From Leptospira dzoumogneensis (GTDB lineage Bacteria > Spirochaetota > Leptospiria > Leptospirales > Leptospiraceae): a stretch of 64,000 nucleotides of DNA. The notes under the pieces were generated by a model, which saw only the letters and a list, made by a program, of their open reading frames with translations, ran no database searches and had not been told where the DNA came from. Both the position numbers and the translations under genes were made by a program. The stretch covers positions 620,001 through 684,000 of the forward strand of contig NZ_RQHS01000005.1 in NCBI RefSeq assembly GCF_004770895.1. The letters are read 5' to 3'. Shown one piece after another: positions 9,734-18,370 of this stretch; positions within the stretch are counted from its first letter, which is position 1; each line of letters begins with the position of its first letter.

Positions 9734-9800
9734 CGGGAAACAATAAAAAGAGATTTTGTTTCCTATGGGTGGAAACAAAATATACTATAAATGTTTCCCG
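9734..9800 (+). promoter_or_regulatory. Efflux operon promoter with four GGAAACA half-sites (putative TetR operators)
   Basis: Two nested inverted repeats share the core GGAAACA. The outer pair is CGGGAAACA at 9734-9742 and TGTTTCCCG at 9792-9800. The inner pair is TTTTGTTTCC at 9754-9763 and GGAAACAAAA at 9771-9780. A plausible promoter lies inside: TTGTTT (9757-9762), an 18-base spacer and TATACT (9781-9786). Binding here would block RNA polymerase. Two TetR genes close the operon and are the natural candidates for binding, by inference. Confidence 0.6.
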
Positions 9801-9809
9801 TTGGATGTT

Positions 9810-11372
9810 ATGCAACACAAACAGAATCAGGCAACCTTTCGCAGCGTACTTTACTTAGGTATTTTTCTAAGTGCTCTTTCTATATCCGGAGATACACGGG
9901 ACGATCTGGAGAAAGAAGGAGTTTGGACCACTACTTCTCTTATCCGTTATTCTTTAGAGAATTCAGTTCAGGCAAAGATGAGCCGACTGGACCTGGAGAA
10001 TTCCGAATATGATTGGGAGAAGGAGAACGGTAAATACAATTTTATCGGGACTTTAACCGCTAATACTCAAAAGACGAATAACTTACCTTTACCTCAATAC
10101 ACTTTGCAAGGTAGAGAGATCACAAGTAATACTCTATCCGCGGGTCTATCAAAAGTTTTTAATACAGGAACCACAGCTAGTTTAACGGTCTCCGACAACC
10201 GTTATGAAACGGATGCGGGGAAAAGACCGGAACAAAGAGGAACGATCGCTCAACAGTTCGCTCAACCAAGTCTTCACTTTGCAAATCTAGGTTTTACACT
10301 CAAACAAGAGTTATTAAAAAACGTTTTCGGATACCAGCAAAGAAGATCCTTGGAGATCAGCAGGAGAAGTTCCGCTGCTAGAAGATTGGACGCGATGAAT
10401 ACTCTCTCCAGGTCGGTAGTCCAATCCCTATTATCTTTTTGGAATTTATCCTTAGCGGACGAAAATCTTAAAACCGCAGAGCTTCTAGTCAAAAGTGTGA
10501 AGAATGTAAAGGATATTACTTCTTCCAAGGTTAGAATGGGAGTAGCGGAAGATTATGAGTCCGGCCAATGGAGTTCGCTTTTAATCTCGGCTGAGAACCA
10601 ACTCAGACAGGCAAAACTGGAAAAAGACAGAGTTCGCAGGGACTTACTTGTTTCACTTGGAAAAGATCCTGAAACTAAAGTGAATTTCTCCTTAGTTTTG
10701 GATGATTCTCTTCCTACTCTAGGTGCGGAAGACTCGGAAACAGAAGAGGCATTCCAGCATAGATACGATTTCAAAAGTATCGCATTACAAAAACAGAATG
10801 CCGGAACAGCACTTGAAATTTCCAAAAACGGATTATTACCTTCTCTTTATGTGAGCGGAACTTATAATTCCCGCGAATACGATCGTAATTTTCCTCAAAG
10901 TTTCGATGGAATAGGGACTGGCAGATTTACCCAGAATTCCGCAGAGATCAAGATGGATTATCCTCTTGGGAACGATACTGCAAGAGCGGAATATAAGAAT
11001 TCTTTAACACAAAGCAGGAAAATGGATCTTCTTTTGGAACAAACAAAAGAGCAGGTCAAAACCGACGTAAGACAAGGGCTGCAAAAGATCAGCACTACTT
11101 ATGAGATCTTAGAAGAATCCAAAAAGAATCTTTCTCAAGCGGAGAAGTTTTACTCGGGCATTCTGCCCAGATACAGATACGGAAGAGCCACATCCGTAAA
11201 CGTTAAGAACGCATTGGACTTGGTAGCGCAAGCTAGATACGGACTGATGCAGGCAAAAGTGAATTATAACTCGGCGCTAGTACAATACGAGCTCTCTAAG
11301 GGGACACTATTTCGCAAATACGGAATGGATGCCGAAGAAGTTCTGAACCAAAATACCGGAGATCAAAAATGA
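9810..11372 (+). CDS. TolC-family outer membrane efflux protein
   Basis: About 520 residues from the chosen ATG at 9810. A TTG at 9756 and an ATG at 9765 are also in frame, but they lie inside the promoter/operator region. The ATG at 9810 gives a hydrophobic signal sequence (SVLYLGIFLSALSIS) at the N-terminus. The mature part has the long alternating helical and strand repeats of TolC/OEP proteins, such as AEYKNSLTQSRKMDLLLEQTK and the repeated ATSVNVKNALDLVAQARYGL pattern. It forms the outer membrane exit duct of a tripartite pump. Its stop overlaps the RND transporter start in ATGA, so the two are translationally coupled. Confidence 0.88.
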   Translation: MQHKQNQATFRSVLYLGIFLSALSISGDTRDDLEKEGVWTTTSLIRYSLENSVQAKMSRLDLENSEYDWEKENGKYNFIGTLTANTQKTNNLPLPQYTLQGREITSNTLSAGLSKVFNTGTTASLTVSDNRYETDAGKRPEQRGTIAQQFAQPSLHFANLGFTLKQELLKNVFGYQQRRSLEISRRSSAARRLDAMNTLSRSVVQSLLSFWNLSLADENLKTAELLVKSVKNVKDITSSKVRMGVAEDYESGQWSSLLISAENQLRQAKLEKDRVRRDLLVSLGKDPETKVNFSLVLDDSLPTLGAEDSETEEAFQHRYDFKSIALQKQNAGTALEISKNGLLPSLYVSGTYNSREYDRNFPQSFDGIGTGRFTQNSAEIKMDYPLGNDTARAEYKNSLTQSRKMDLLLEQTKEQVKTDVRQGLQKISTTYEILEESKKNLSQAEKFYSGILPRYRYGRATSVNVKNALDLVAQARYGLMQAKVNYNSALVQYELSKGTLFRKYGMDAEEVLNQNTGDQK

Positions 11373-14300
11373 ATTTTGCGGAACTATCGATCAAACGACC
11401 GATATTTATCACCTGTACGGTTCTCATCATTCTTGTTTCGGGATATCTTTCCCTAAACAAGCTGGGTGTGGACCTCTTCCCTAACGTAACCATTCCGGTA
11501 GTCACAGTGACTGTGCCTTATCCCGGAGCGGCTCCCAACGAGATCGAAACTCTGATCGCGAAACCCGTGGAAGATGAACTTTCCACTATCTCCGGAGTGA
11601 AAAGGATCCGTTCCACTTGTAGTGAAGGTTCAGGAACGATCATCCTGGAATTTACCTTAGAAACCGACGTGAAATACGCGGAACAACAGGTAAGAGATAA
11701 GGTCTCTGCGGTAAAACCTAAATTACCGAATGATATCAAAGAACCTATCATCAGAAGAATAGACCCTGCAGATCAACCAATCATCATTCTTGCATTGAAT
11801 GCAAACTTGAGTGAAGCGCAGATCTACGATATCGCTAACGAAGAGATCAAACAAAATCTTTTAACCGCTAAGGACGTGGGAAATATCACTATCTACGGCG
11901 GACGTAAAAGAGAGATCCATGTCGCTTTAGATAGACAAAAATTAAAACAACATATGATCCCTGCTTCCGTGGTTTCCAATCGTTTGGCTTCCGGTGGAAC
12001 GAATATACCTGCAGGTAAAGTGAGTAAGGCGGATTCGGAGCTGGTGTATAGAACCATCAACGAATTCAAATCTCCTCAAGAAATCAGAGACACTCCGATT
12101 TCCTTATTCGGGAACGAGGTTCCCGTTAAGATAGGACAATTGGGAGAAGTAGTAGATACTCTAGAAGATGAAAGTACTCGCGCGTACTTTAACGGAAAGA
12201 AGGCGGTCTTCTTGTTAGTATTCAAACAATCAGGTTCGAATACAGTAGCAGTCGCACAAGAGGTAAAAAAAAGGATAGATGATCTGAACAAGGAACTTGC
12301 GAGAAGAGAAGGTGGTGCTGTACTTTCTATCGCAAACGATAACTCCATTCAGATCGACGATAATATCTACGATGTAAAAGAAACGATCATCATAGGTATC
12401 GCACTCACTATCGTCGTGGTGCTTCTATTCTTAGGAAGTGTTAGATCCACGATCATTACCGGACTCGCATTGCCTAACTCACTTTTAGGTGCGTTCATCC
12501 TGATGGCGGTCGCTGGATTTACCGTAAACGTAATGACACTTCTTGCATTAAGTTTGGCGGTGGGGCTACTCATAGACGATGCGATCGTTGTTCGTGAGAA
12601 TATTTTCCGACATAGAGAGATGGGTAAAACCGCAAGAGAAGCTTCTACGGAAGGAACAAAAGAAGTAACATTAGCTGTAATCGCGACTACTATGACTGTG
12701 ATCGCGGTATTCTTGCCGATCGCATTCGTAAGCGGTGTAGTAGGACAGTTTTTAAGAGAATTCGGACTTACGGTTTGTTTTGCGCTTCTAATCTCTCTGT
12801 ATGATGCACTTACGATCGCTCCGATGTTATCCGCTTATTTTGGTGGAAAAATTTCAGGAGCACATGCACAAGCAGGTCATGGACATTCTTCACAAGAATT
12901 CTTAAGCGTTCCTACGGATGGAAAGAAAAAGAAGAAGAATGGTGCAACCACCACTTTAGAGGAGATTGCATTCTCCAAGATAAGAGCGCAAGAGGCTCCG
13001 AAAGGAATTGTTTCCAGAGTTTTCTCCGCTTTATTCGAACTCTTAAAGTTTGTATTCACGATCTTAGGAAAAATTCTTTCTCCTGTGGAGAAGGGATTGG
13101 ATTCAGTCTTATCCGGATTTAACGTATTCCAAACTTGGTTGGAAAATATTTACGCAAGCGTTTTGAAATTCACCTTAAAACGTCCAGTGTTCATATTGAG
13201 TAGTGCGGTTTTGATCTTTGTCGCCAGCTTGATGCTGACCAAATACATTCCGAAAACATTCTTGCCTGCACAGGACCAAGGAAAATTCCAAGTCACCTTG
13301 GACATGCCTCCCGGAACTTCCGTACATAAGATGGCGGAGATCGCACAAGAAGCATATAAAGAGATTTCTTCTCATAAAGAAGTTAAATTGGTAGCTATGT
13401 TCAATACGAACAGGACTGCGACTATGTTCGTGGAGATGATCCCAGCGAAAGAAAGAAATATGAACACTTCTCAGTTCAAAGATCTTCTTCGTAAAGAATT
13501 GGAATCATTCTCCTATGCAAACCCTATCGTAAAAGATGTGGATAACGTGGGTGGAGGACAAAGACCTTTCACTCTGGTAGTCAGCGGACAGAACGGAAAG
13601 GTAGTGGAAGAATATTCCAGAAAACTTTTCGAAAGATTAAGAGAATCTAAAGCGCTTCTGGATGTGGACACAAGTTATAGAGCTGGTGCTCCTGAATTCA
13701 GGGTCGTACCTGATCGCCAAAGAGAAGTGTTACTCGGAATTCCAGGAACAGTGATCGGAACGGAATTAAGGACTTTGGTAGAAGGAACTACTCCTGCAGT
13801 CTATCGTGAGAACGGAGTGGAATACGATATTCGTGTTCGTTTGAAAGAAGGTCAGAGAGATTTGAAGGATAACTTCTATAATTCTTTTGTTCCTAACTTC
13901 AATAATATGATGATCCCGATCCAAAACGTTGCTAAGGCGGAAGAGACAACCGGTCTTGCTACCATCAACCGTATGAACAGAAACCAATCTGTGGAGATCT
14001 ATGCGGACGTAAATCCGGATGGACCTGGTATGGGTGGAGCAATGGAGGAAGTGGCAAAACTCACACAAACGGAATTGCCTCTTCCTCCGGGAGTTCGTAT
14101 CGGATATACCGGACAGGCTGAGAACTTTAAGGAGATGGGAACTTCTCTCGGGATCGCTATGGGACTCGGGGTGTTATTCATCTATATGGTCCTTGCTTCC
14201 TTGTATGAAAGTTTTATCACACCTATCGCGATCATGTTGGTCCTTCCACTTGCGCTTTGTGGAGCGTTCATCGCTCTATTCATAACCCAAAAGTCCTTGG

Positions 14301-14668
14301 ATATATTCTCCATGATCGGGCTAATCATGCTCATCGGGGTGGCTACCAAGAACTCGATCCTGCTCGTAGACTTCACGAATCAGCTTATACAAAGAGGTGT
14401 GGAAATGAAAGAAGCGATCATAGAGGCGGGAAGAGAACGTCTTCGTCCTATCCTAATGACTTCATTCGCTTTGATTGCCGGTATGGCTCCTATCGCGATC
14501 GGATTGAACGAGGCGTCGAAACAAAGGACAAGTATGGGTGTCGCGATCATAGGCGGATTGATCTCTTCTACAGTGCTTACGCTAGTAGTAGTTCCGGCAG
14601 CATTCTCTTATATAGAGAAGTTGAACAATTTGGTCCGTAGAAATTCTCCGGATCCGGATGCGCGATAA
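11369..14668 (+). CDS. RND-family multidrug efflux transporter (AcrB/HAE1 type)
   Basis: A 1,099-residue inner membrane proton-driven transporter. Evidence includes the N-terminal ELSIKRPIFITCTVLIILV helix, the paired aspartates of TM4 in GLLIDDAIVVREN (Asp403, Asp404), a lysine in the TM10 motif GVATKNSILLVDF, and two similar halves. The loop between TM6 and TM7 (about 491-590) is longer than in E. coli AcrB by roughly 60 residues, with a His/Gly-rich stretch (GAHAQAGHGHSS) and a KKKKK run. The usual periplasmic adaptor (membrane fusion protein) gene is missing from this operon. The substrate is unknown. Confidence 0.93.
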   Translation: MNFAELSIKRPIFITCTVLIILVSGYLSLNKLGVDLFPNVTIPVVTVTVPYPGAAPNEIETLIAKPVEDELSTISGVKRIRSTCSEGSGTIILEFTLETDVKYAEQQVRDKVSAVKPKLPNDIKEPIIRRIDPADQPIIILALNANLSEAQIYDIANEEIKQNLLTAKDVGNITIYGGRKREIHVALDRQKLKQHMIPASVVSNRLASGGTNIPAGKVSKADSELVYRTINEFKSPQEIRDTPISLFGNEVPVKIGQLGEVVDTLEDESTRAYFNGKKAVFLLVFKQSGSNTVAVAQEVKKRIDDLNKELARREGGAVLSIANDNSIQIDDNIYDVKETIIIGIALTIVVVLLFLGSVRSTIITGLALPNSLLGAFILMAVAGFTVNVMTLLALSLAVGLLIDDAIVVRENIFRHREMGKTAREASTEGTKEVTLAVIATTMTVIAVFLPIAFVSGVVGQFLREFGLTVCFALLISLYDALTIAPMLSAYFGGKISGAHAQAGHGHSSQEFLSVPTDGKKKKKNGATTTLEEIAFSKIRAQEAPKGIVSRVFSALFELLKFVFTILGKILSPVEKGLDSVLSGFNVFQTWLENIYASVLKFTLKRPVFILSSAVLIFVASLMLTKYIPKTFLPAQDQGKFQVTLDMPPGTSVHKMAEIAQEAYKEISSHKEVKLVAMFNTNRTATMFVEMIPAKERNMNTSQFKDLLRKELESFSYANPIVKDVDNVGGGQRPFTLVVSGQNGKVVEEYSRKLFERLRESKALLDVDTSYRAGAPEFRVVPDRQREVLLGIPGTVIGTELRTLVEGTTPAVYRENGVEYDIRVRLKEGQRDLKDNFYNSFVPNFNNMMIPIQNVAKAEETTGLATINRMNRNQSVEIYADVNPDGPGMGGAMEEVAKLTQTELPLPPGVRIGYTGQAENFKEMGTSLGIAMGLGVLFIYMVLASLYESFITPIAIMLVLPLALCGAFIALFITQKSLDIFSMIGLIMLIGVATKNSILLVDFTNQLIQRGVEMKEAIIEAGRERLRPILMTSFALIAGMAPIAIGLNEASKQRTSMGVAIIGGLISSTVLTLVVVPAAFSYIEKLNNLVRRNSPDPDAR

Positions 14669-14673
14669 ATATC

Positions 14674-15273
14674 ATGAACTTCACCGAGAAAAAAAATAGG
14701 CTCCGAGTTTTACTCGGGGCATCTCGGGTCTTTCAGAGGAAAGGTTATGCGAAAACTAGAATGGAGGACTTTGCAGAAGAGTCCAAAATCGGAAAAAAGA
14801 CCTTATACGAATACTATTCGAATAAAGAAGAAGTTCTAAAGGCCGCTGCCGACTATCGTCAAACCAAGGCTGCCTTTAAACTTAAAAGAATTCGAAACAA
14901 TCGAGCTCTGGACTTCTCTAACCGATTTGTGAAGATGAGAAAGGAGCTATTGGATGTTTGTAAGCCCAGCCATTTTGCATTATGGAAGGAATTACAGGAT
15001 CAAATTCCGGAAATATGGAGAATGGTAAAGGCGAAACGGGTCCAATTAATAGATACTGAAATAGAAAGCTTATTGGAAGAGGGCAAAAAATTAGGAGAAT
15101 TCAGAGCGGACTTGAGGCCCGACTTGTTCATCATGGCATTAATCGCCTGTTCAGATGCGATTTACAAGTGGGAGCAAATCCCGACCGAGCGTCGGGCCAA
15201 TATATCCGAACTGGACAATATTTTTCTTTATGGCATAATACGCAGAGGAAAGGAGACGTTAAAATCGTCTTGA
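14674..15273 (+). CDS. TetR-family transcriptional regulator (first of tandem pair)
   Basis: A 199-residue protein with an N-terminal TetR helix-turn-helix: ASRVFQRKGYAKTRMEDFAEESKIGKKTLYEYYSNKEEVL falls in residues 16-55 in sections. The C-terminal ligand domain is not assignable. It starts 5 bases after the RND stop, so it is part of the efflux operon and probably its repressor. It is similar to the next gene in the HTH segment (GYAKTRMED against GFAKTRMEE) and near the C-terminus (ELDNIFLYGIIRRG against ELDNIIFYGIVKRD), which indicates tandem duplication. Confidence 0.88.
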   Translation: MNFTEKKNRLRVLLGASRVFQRKGYAKTRMEDFAEESKIGKKTLYEYYSNKEEVLKAAADYRQTKAAFKLKRIRNNRALDFSNRFVKMRKELLDVCKPSHFALWKELQDQIPEIWRMVKAKRVQLIDTEIESLLEEGKKLGEFRADLRPDLFIMALIACSDAIYKWEQIPTERRANISELDNIFLYGIIRRGKETLKSS

Positions 15274-15313
15274 GATTGAAAAATCGTTTCCTAAGCGGAA
15301 GGGGGATAATAAA

Positions 15314-15931
15314 GTGCACAGCGCCGTGGAACAAGAACTAACCCAAGAGAAGGACGAAGTCCGAGAGAGAATATTCGAAAAATCGTTTGAGCTATTTTTG
15401 AGATACGGTTTTGCGAAGACTCGAATGGAAGAGATCGCCCGAACTCTTAGGATCAGTCGTAAAACACTTTATAAACACTTCGCCAATAAGCATGAATTGT
15501 TAAAAGAAGTGATGAGCGATAAACATCACAGAATTCACGGCAGAATCGAGGGTATTTTCCAAGACCCGGACAAATCCATTAAAGAAAAGATCCAAGCAAT
15601 GAGAGGCTGCCTCTCTTCCGAGATTCCTCACGGAATGAACGAATTTTTAAGAGAGATCCGCGACCAAGCACCTGATATTTGGAAACAAATCCAGTCTCTA
15701 AAAGAAAAAAATATAAACAGAACAATGAGAAAGATGATCGAGACCGGCATCAAGAACGGTGAAATTCGTTCCGATGTGAATCCGGATATCGTACTGCTCA
15801 TTCACTCTGCGGCTTCCGAAGCGATGTTCGATCCGAACTTTTTAGCGCAGACTCCTTATTCTATCCGAGATCTAGTACAAGAGTTGGACAATATTATCTT
15901 TTACGGGATCGTAAAAAGAGACGATATCTAA
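15314..15931 (+). CDS. TetR-family transcriptional regulator (second of tandem pair)
   Basis: A 205-residue TetR protein with a GTG start preceded by a GGAAGGGGGA ribosome binding site. The HTH reads FELFLRYGFAKTRMEEIAR followed by RISRKTLYKHFANK. It follows the first TetR gene by 40 bases and is its paralogue. Two regulators at the end of one pump operon may form homodimers with different ligands or a heterodimer; this is inference. The gene is probably co-transcribed from the promoter at about 9757-9786. Confidence 0.88.
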   Translation: MHSAVEQELTQEKDEVRERIFEKSFELFLRYGFAKTRMEEIARTLRISRKTLYKHFANKHELLKEVMSDKHHRIHGRIEGIFQDPDKSIKEKIQAMRGCLSSEIPHGMNEFLREIRDQAPDIWKQIQSLKEKNINRTMRKMIETGIKNGEIRSDVNPDIVLLIHSAASEAMFDPNFLAQTPYSIRDLVQELDNIIFYGIVKRDDI

Positions 15932-15951
15932 TATAGGAAAAATTTTCACTT

Positions 15952-18366
15952 TTGATAATATCCTTTTTTTTCCTAAGTTTCTTATTCTCGGCCGCGGTTT
16001 ACTATTTATTCCTATCTAGATATAGAGAATTAGGAAAGCTTGGCCTTGCTATCACATCCGCCTCATTAGTCATACTTTGGATCGGTCTAACCGCTTTTTT
16101 ACTGACCGCCTTCGGGATCTATCGTTTCGACAAAGTAATTTATTCCATCATATTTTTTGCAAGTATCGGTCTAGTAGTTTTATTAAAACATAGGCCTTTT
16201 ATTTTAAGAGAAAAGTTTTCCTCTTTGGAGATCGGAAAAAAAGAACTTCTGTTTCTTGTTCTGTTCTCTTTATTCTCATTTTATCTTTATGCAGGTTTTC
16301 CAACTCAGTATATAGATGGAGGAAGAGACCAGGGGCAATATACAATTTTCGGATATGTGATCGCGAAGACAGGCGGTTTTAATCTGGATGTACCGGATTC
16401 CGGGTTGATACGGAATATTTTTGGAAATTCGGTTTTACTTGATTACCAAGCTATTTCTTTGGATCCGAATGAAGAAATAGATCGTAGATCTCCCGCTTTT
16501 TTTCATCTATTACCTTCTTATTTAGCTGTCGGTTACGATCTATTCGGGATGCACGGATTACTCGGGATCAATTCGGTCTTCGGATTCCTTTCCGTTTTTC
16601 TTTTTTATTTAATTTTAAGAAGGCTTTCGGATCCATTCGTCGCAGGCGCTGCTTTGGTCCTATACGTTCTAAACGTATCACAATTATGGAATATTCGATC
16701 GACTTTATCGGAGCCGATTTCCCAGTTTCTGATATTATTCACGGCATACTTATTGCAGACATTCTTTAAGACCAAGAACGGCCTTCTAATGTCGGCGATA
16801 GGAGTAATTTTCGGAATCAGTTGTTTTCTTCGAATTGATAGTTTCACGTATTTTCCGTTATTGGCTTCGTATTCCGCTTATCTGATATTGGTTTCTCCCA
16901 AGTATTTTAAGGATTTTTTATTCTTTTTTACTTCATTCTCTTTTGTAAGTATTCTTGCCGCGATATATGCATATTATCGTTCCCTAATGTATCTGGAAGC
17001 TCATTGGGCATTCCTGAAATACCTGATTATAGGGTTCGGTCTTTCTGTGGGATTTATTTTTGCGGAAATAGTCGTTTGGAAAAATTCGCCGGGAGTTTTA
17101 CAAAATCTAAGAGCCTGGTTAAAAGAAAAGAAGAAGGTACTGCGTATACTAACATGGCTGTTTTTTGCCTGTTTGATCGGATTTGCCTATTTCATTCGAC
17201 CAAATTTCGTAAATGAGCTGAATAACTCTACGTTACCTAAATATAGGGCAGTAAATTCTCTCCCTATGTTCTTTTGGTACGTTCCATTTTGGTTGTTTAT
17301 CTTTCTTCCATTTGCTTTCGATCTTTTTCTATTTCGAAAAAATGGAATTCGGACCTCTTTCCTTTTTTTTGCCGGTTCCATATTATTATTTTTATATTTA
17401 TTCGATCCTATGATCTCTCCCGATCATTTTTGGATCACTAGGCGATGGATCATTTTTTCTATTCCATTCGCGATTTTAGGGTCTTTTTTAGGGATCCGAT
17501 CGATCCCGGTTTTAAGCCGGAAATGGAAGACTTCGGTCCTGATCTTGGGATTTTTATCCGGACTTGTATATACTATCTGGAGGTCGAACTTGATTTTGTT
17601 CCGGCCGATGATGGGATCTTATTTGGAAGGATACGAACAATTTTCTAGATCGTTACCCGAAAACGAAGGCATATACTTTACTACTAAAAGATCGATCGCA
17701 AGTCCTCTCAGGTATATTTACGGAAAGGATACTTTTATAATCCAAGATTCTATGGAGTTCCTAAATAAGGTTCCGGAACTTCTAAAATTGGGTAAAAAAG
17801 TCTATATCATACAGAATGGGGATTTTTCAGGTTACAAATCTAATTTACGGTTTTCTAAAATAGTAAATTTAGATCTAAAAGGAAGATTTCCGATCGAATC
17901 CGTATACAAGTTCCCCGAATTTTTATATCATAAAAATTTGGATCTACAAGTTTTCAAGATCGAAACATCGGACAGAATACCTTCTGAAGAGTCGATCGAA
18001 ATGATATGGAATCCCGCCGATGGAGGATTTTTATCTAAAGTCGGCAAGATAGAAGAAGATGGAACAATTTCTGCTACAAGACATCGGGGCCCTCTTGTTT
18101 ACGGCCCATTTCTTACTTTGCCTGCTGGAAAATACGAATTACAATTCATTGGGAAAAATCTTCAGAATGCAGAGTTCGACGTCGTATACAATCTCGGTTC
18201 GGATCGTTTATTAGAAAGTCAAAAAGGTACTGAGGATAATATTAAAACTTTATTATTTGAAGTGAAACGTCCTATTATAGACGATTTGGAATTTAGAGTA
18301 TTTGTAGAAGGGAAATCCGGCGTCAAAATTGATAAGATCTACTTGAAAAGAATATTGCAGCGCTAA
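15952..18366 (+). CDS. Large polytopic membrane protein, GT-C glycosyltransferase-like
   Basis: An 804-residue protein with a TTG start and about a dozen hydrophobic segments in residues 1-540. After the early helices comes the luminal loop YIDGGRDQGQYTIFGY, with acidic residues placed as in GT-C transferases that use lipid-linked sugars, then RRSPAFFHLLPSYL. Residues from about 660 to 804 form a soluble, strand-rich tail (VYGPFLTLPAGKYELQFIG) that resembles a carbohydrate-binding sandwich. It may glycosylate a surface polymer. The sugar and acceptor are unknown. It follows the TetR genes by 20 bases but is functionally unrelated to them. Confidence 0.7.
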   Translation: MIISFFFLSFLFSAAVYYLFLSRYRELGKLGLAITSASLVILWIGLTAFLLTAFGIYRFDKVIYSIIFFASIGLVVLLKHRPFILREKFSSLEIGKKELLFLVLFSLFSFYLYAGFPTQYIDGGRDQGQYTIFGYVIAKTGGFNLDVPDSGLIRNIFGNSVLLDYQAISLDPNEEIDRRSPAFFHLLPSYLAVGYDLFGMHGLLGINSVFGFLSVFLFYLILRRLSDPFVAGAALVLYVLNVSQLWNIRSTLSEPISQFLILFTAYLLQTFFKTKNGLLMSAIGVIFGISCFLRIDSFTYFPLLASYSAYLILVSPKYFKDFLFFFTSFSFVSILAAIYAYYRSLMYLEAHWAFLKYLIIGFGLSVGFIFAEIVVWKNSPGVLQNLRAWLKEKKKVLRILTWLFFACLIGFAYFIRPNFVNELNNSTLPKYRAVNSLPMFFWYVPFWLFIFLPFAFDLFLFRKNGIRTSFLFFAGSILLFLYLFDPMISPDHFWITRRWIIFSIPFAILGSFLGIRSIPVLSRKWKTSVLILGFLSGLVYTIWRSNLILFRPMMGSYLEGYEQFSRSLPENEGIYFTTKRSIASPLRYIYGKDTFIIQDSMEFLNKVPELLKLGKKVYIIQNGDFSGYKSNLRFSKIVNLDLKGRFPIESVYKFPEFLYHKNLDLQVFKIETSDRIPSEESIEMIWNPADGGFLSKVGKIEEDGTISATRHRGPLVYGPFLTLPAGKYELQFIGKNLQNAEFDVVYNLGSDRLLESQKGTEDNIKTLLFEVKRPIIDDLEFRVFVEGKSGVKIDKIYLKRILQR

Positions 18367-18370
18367 CTAA

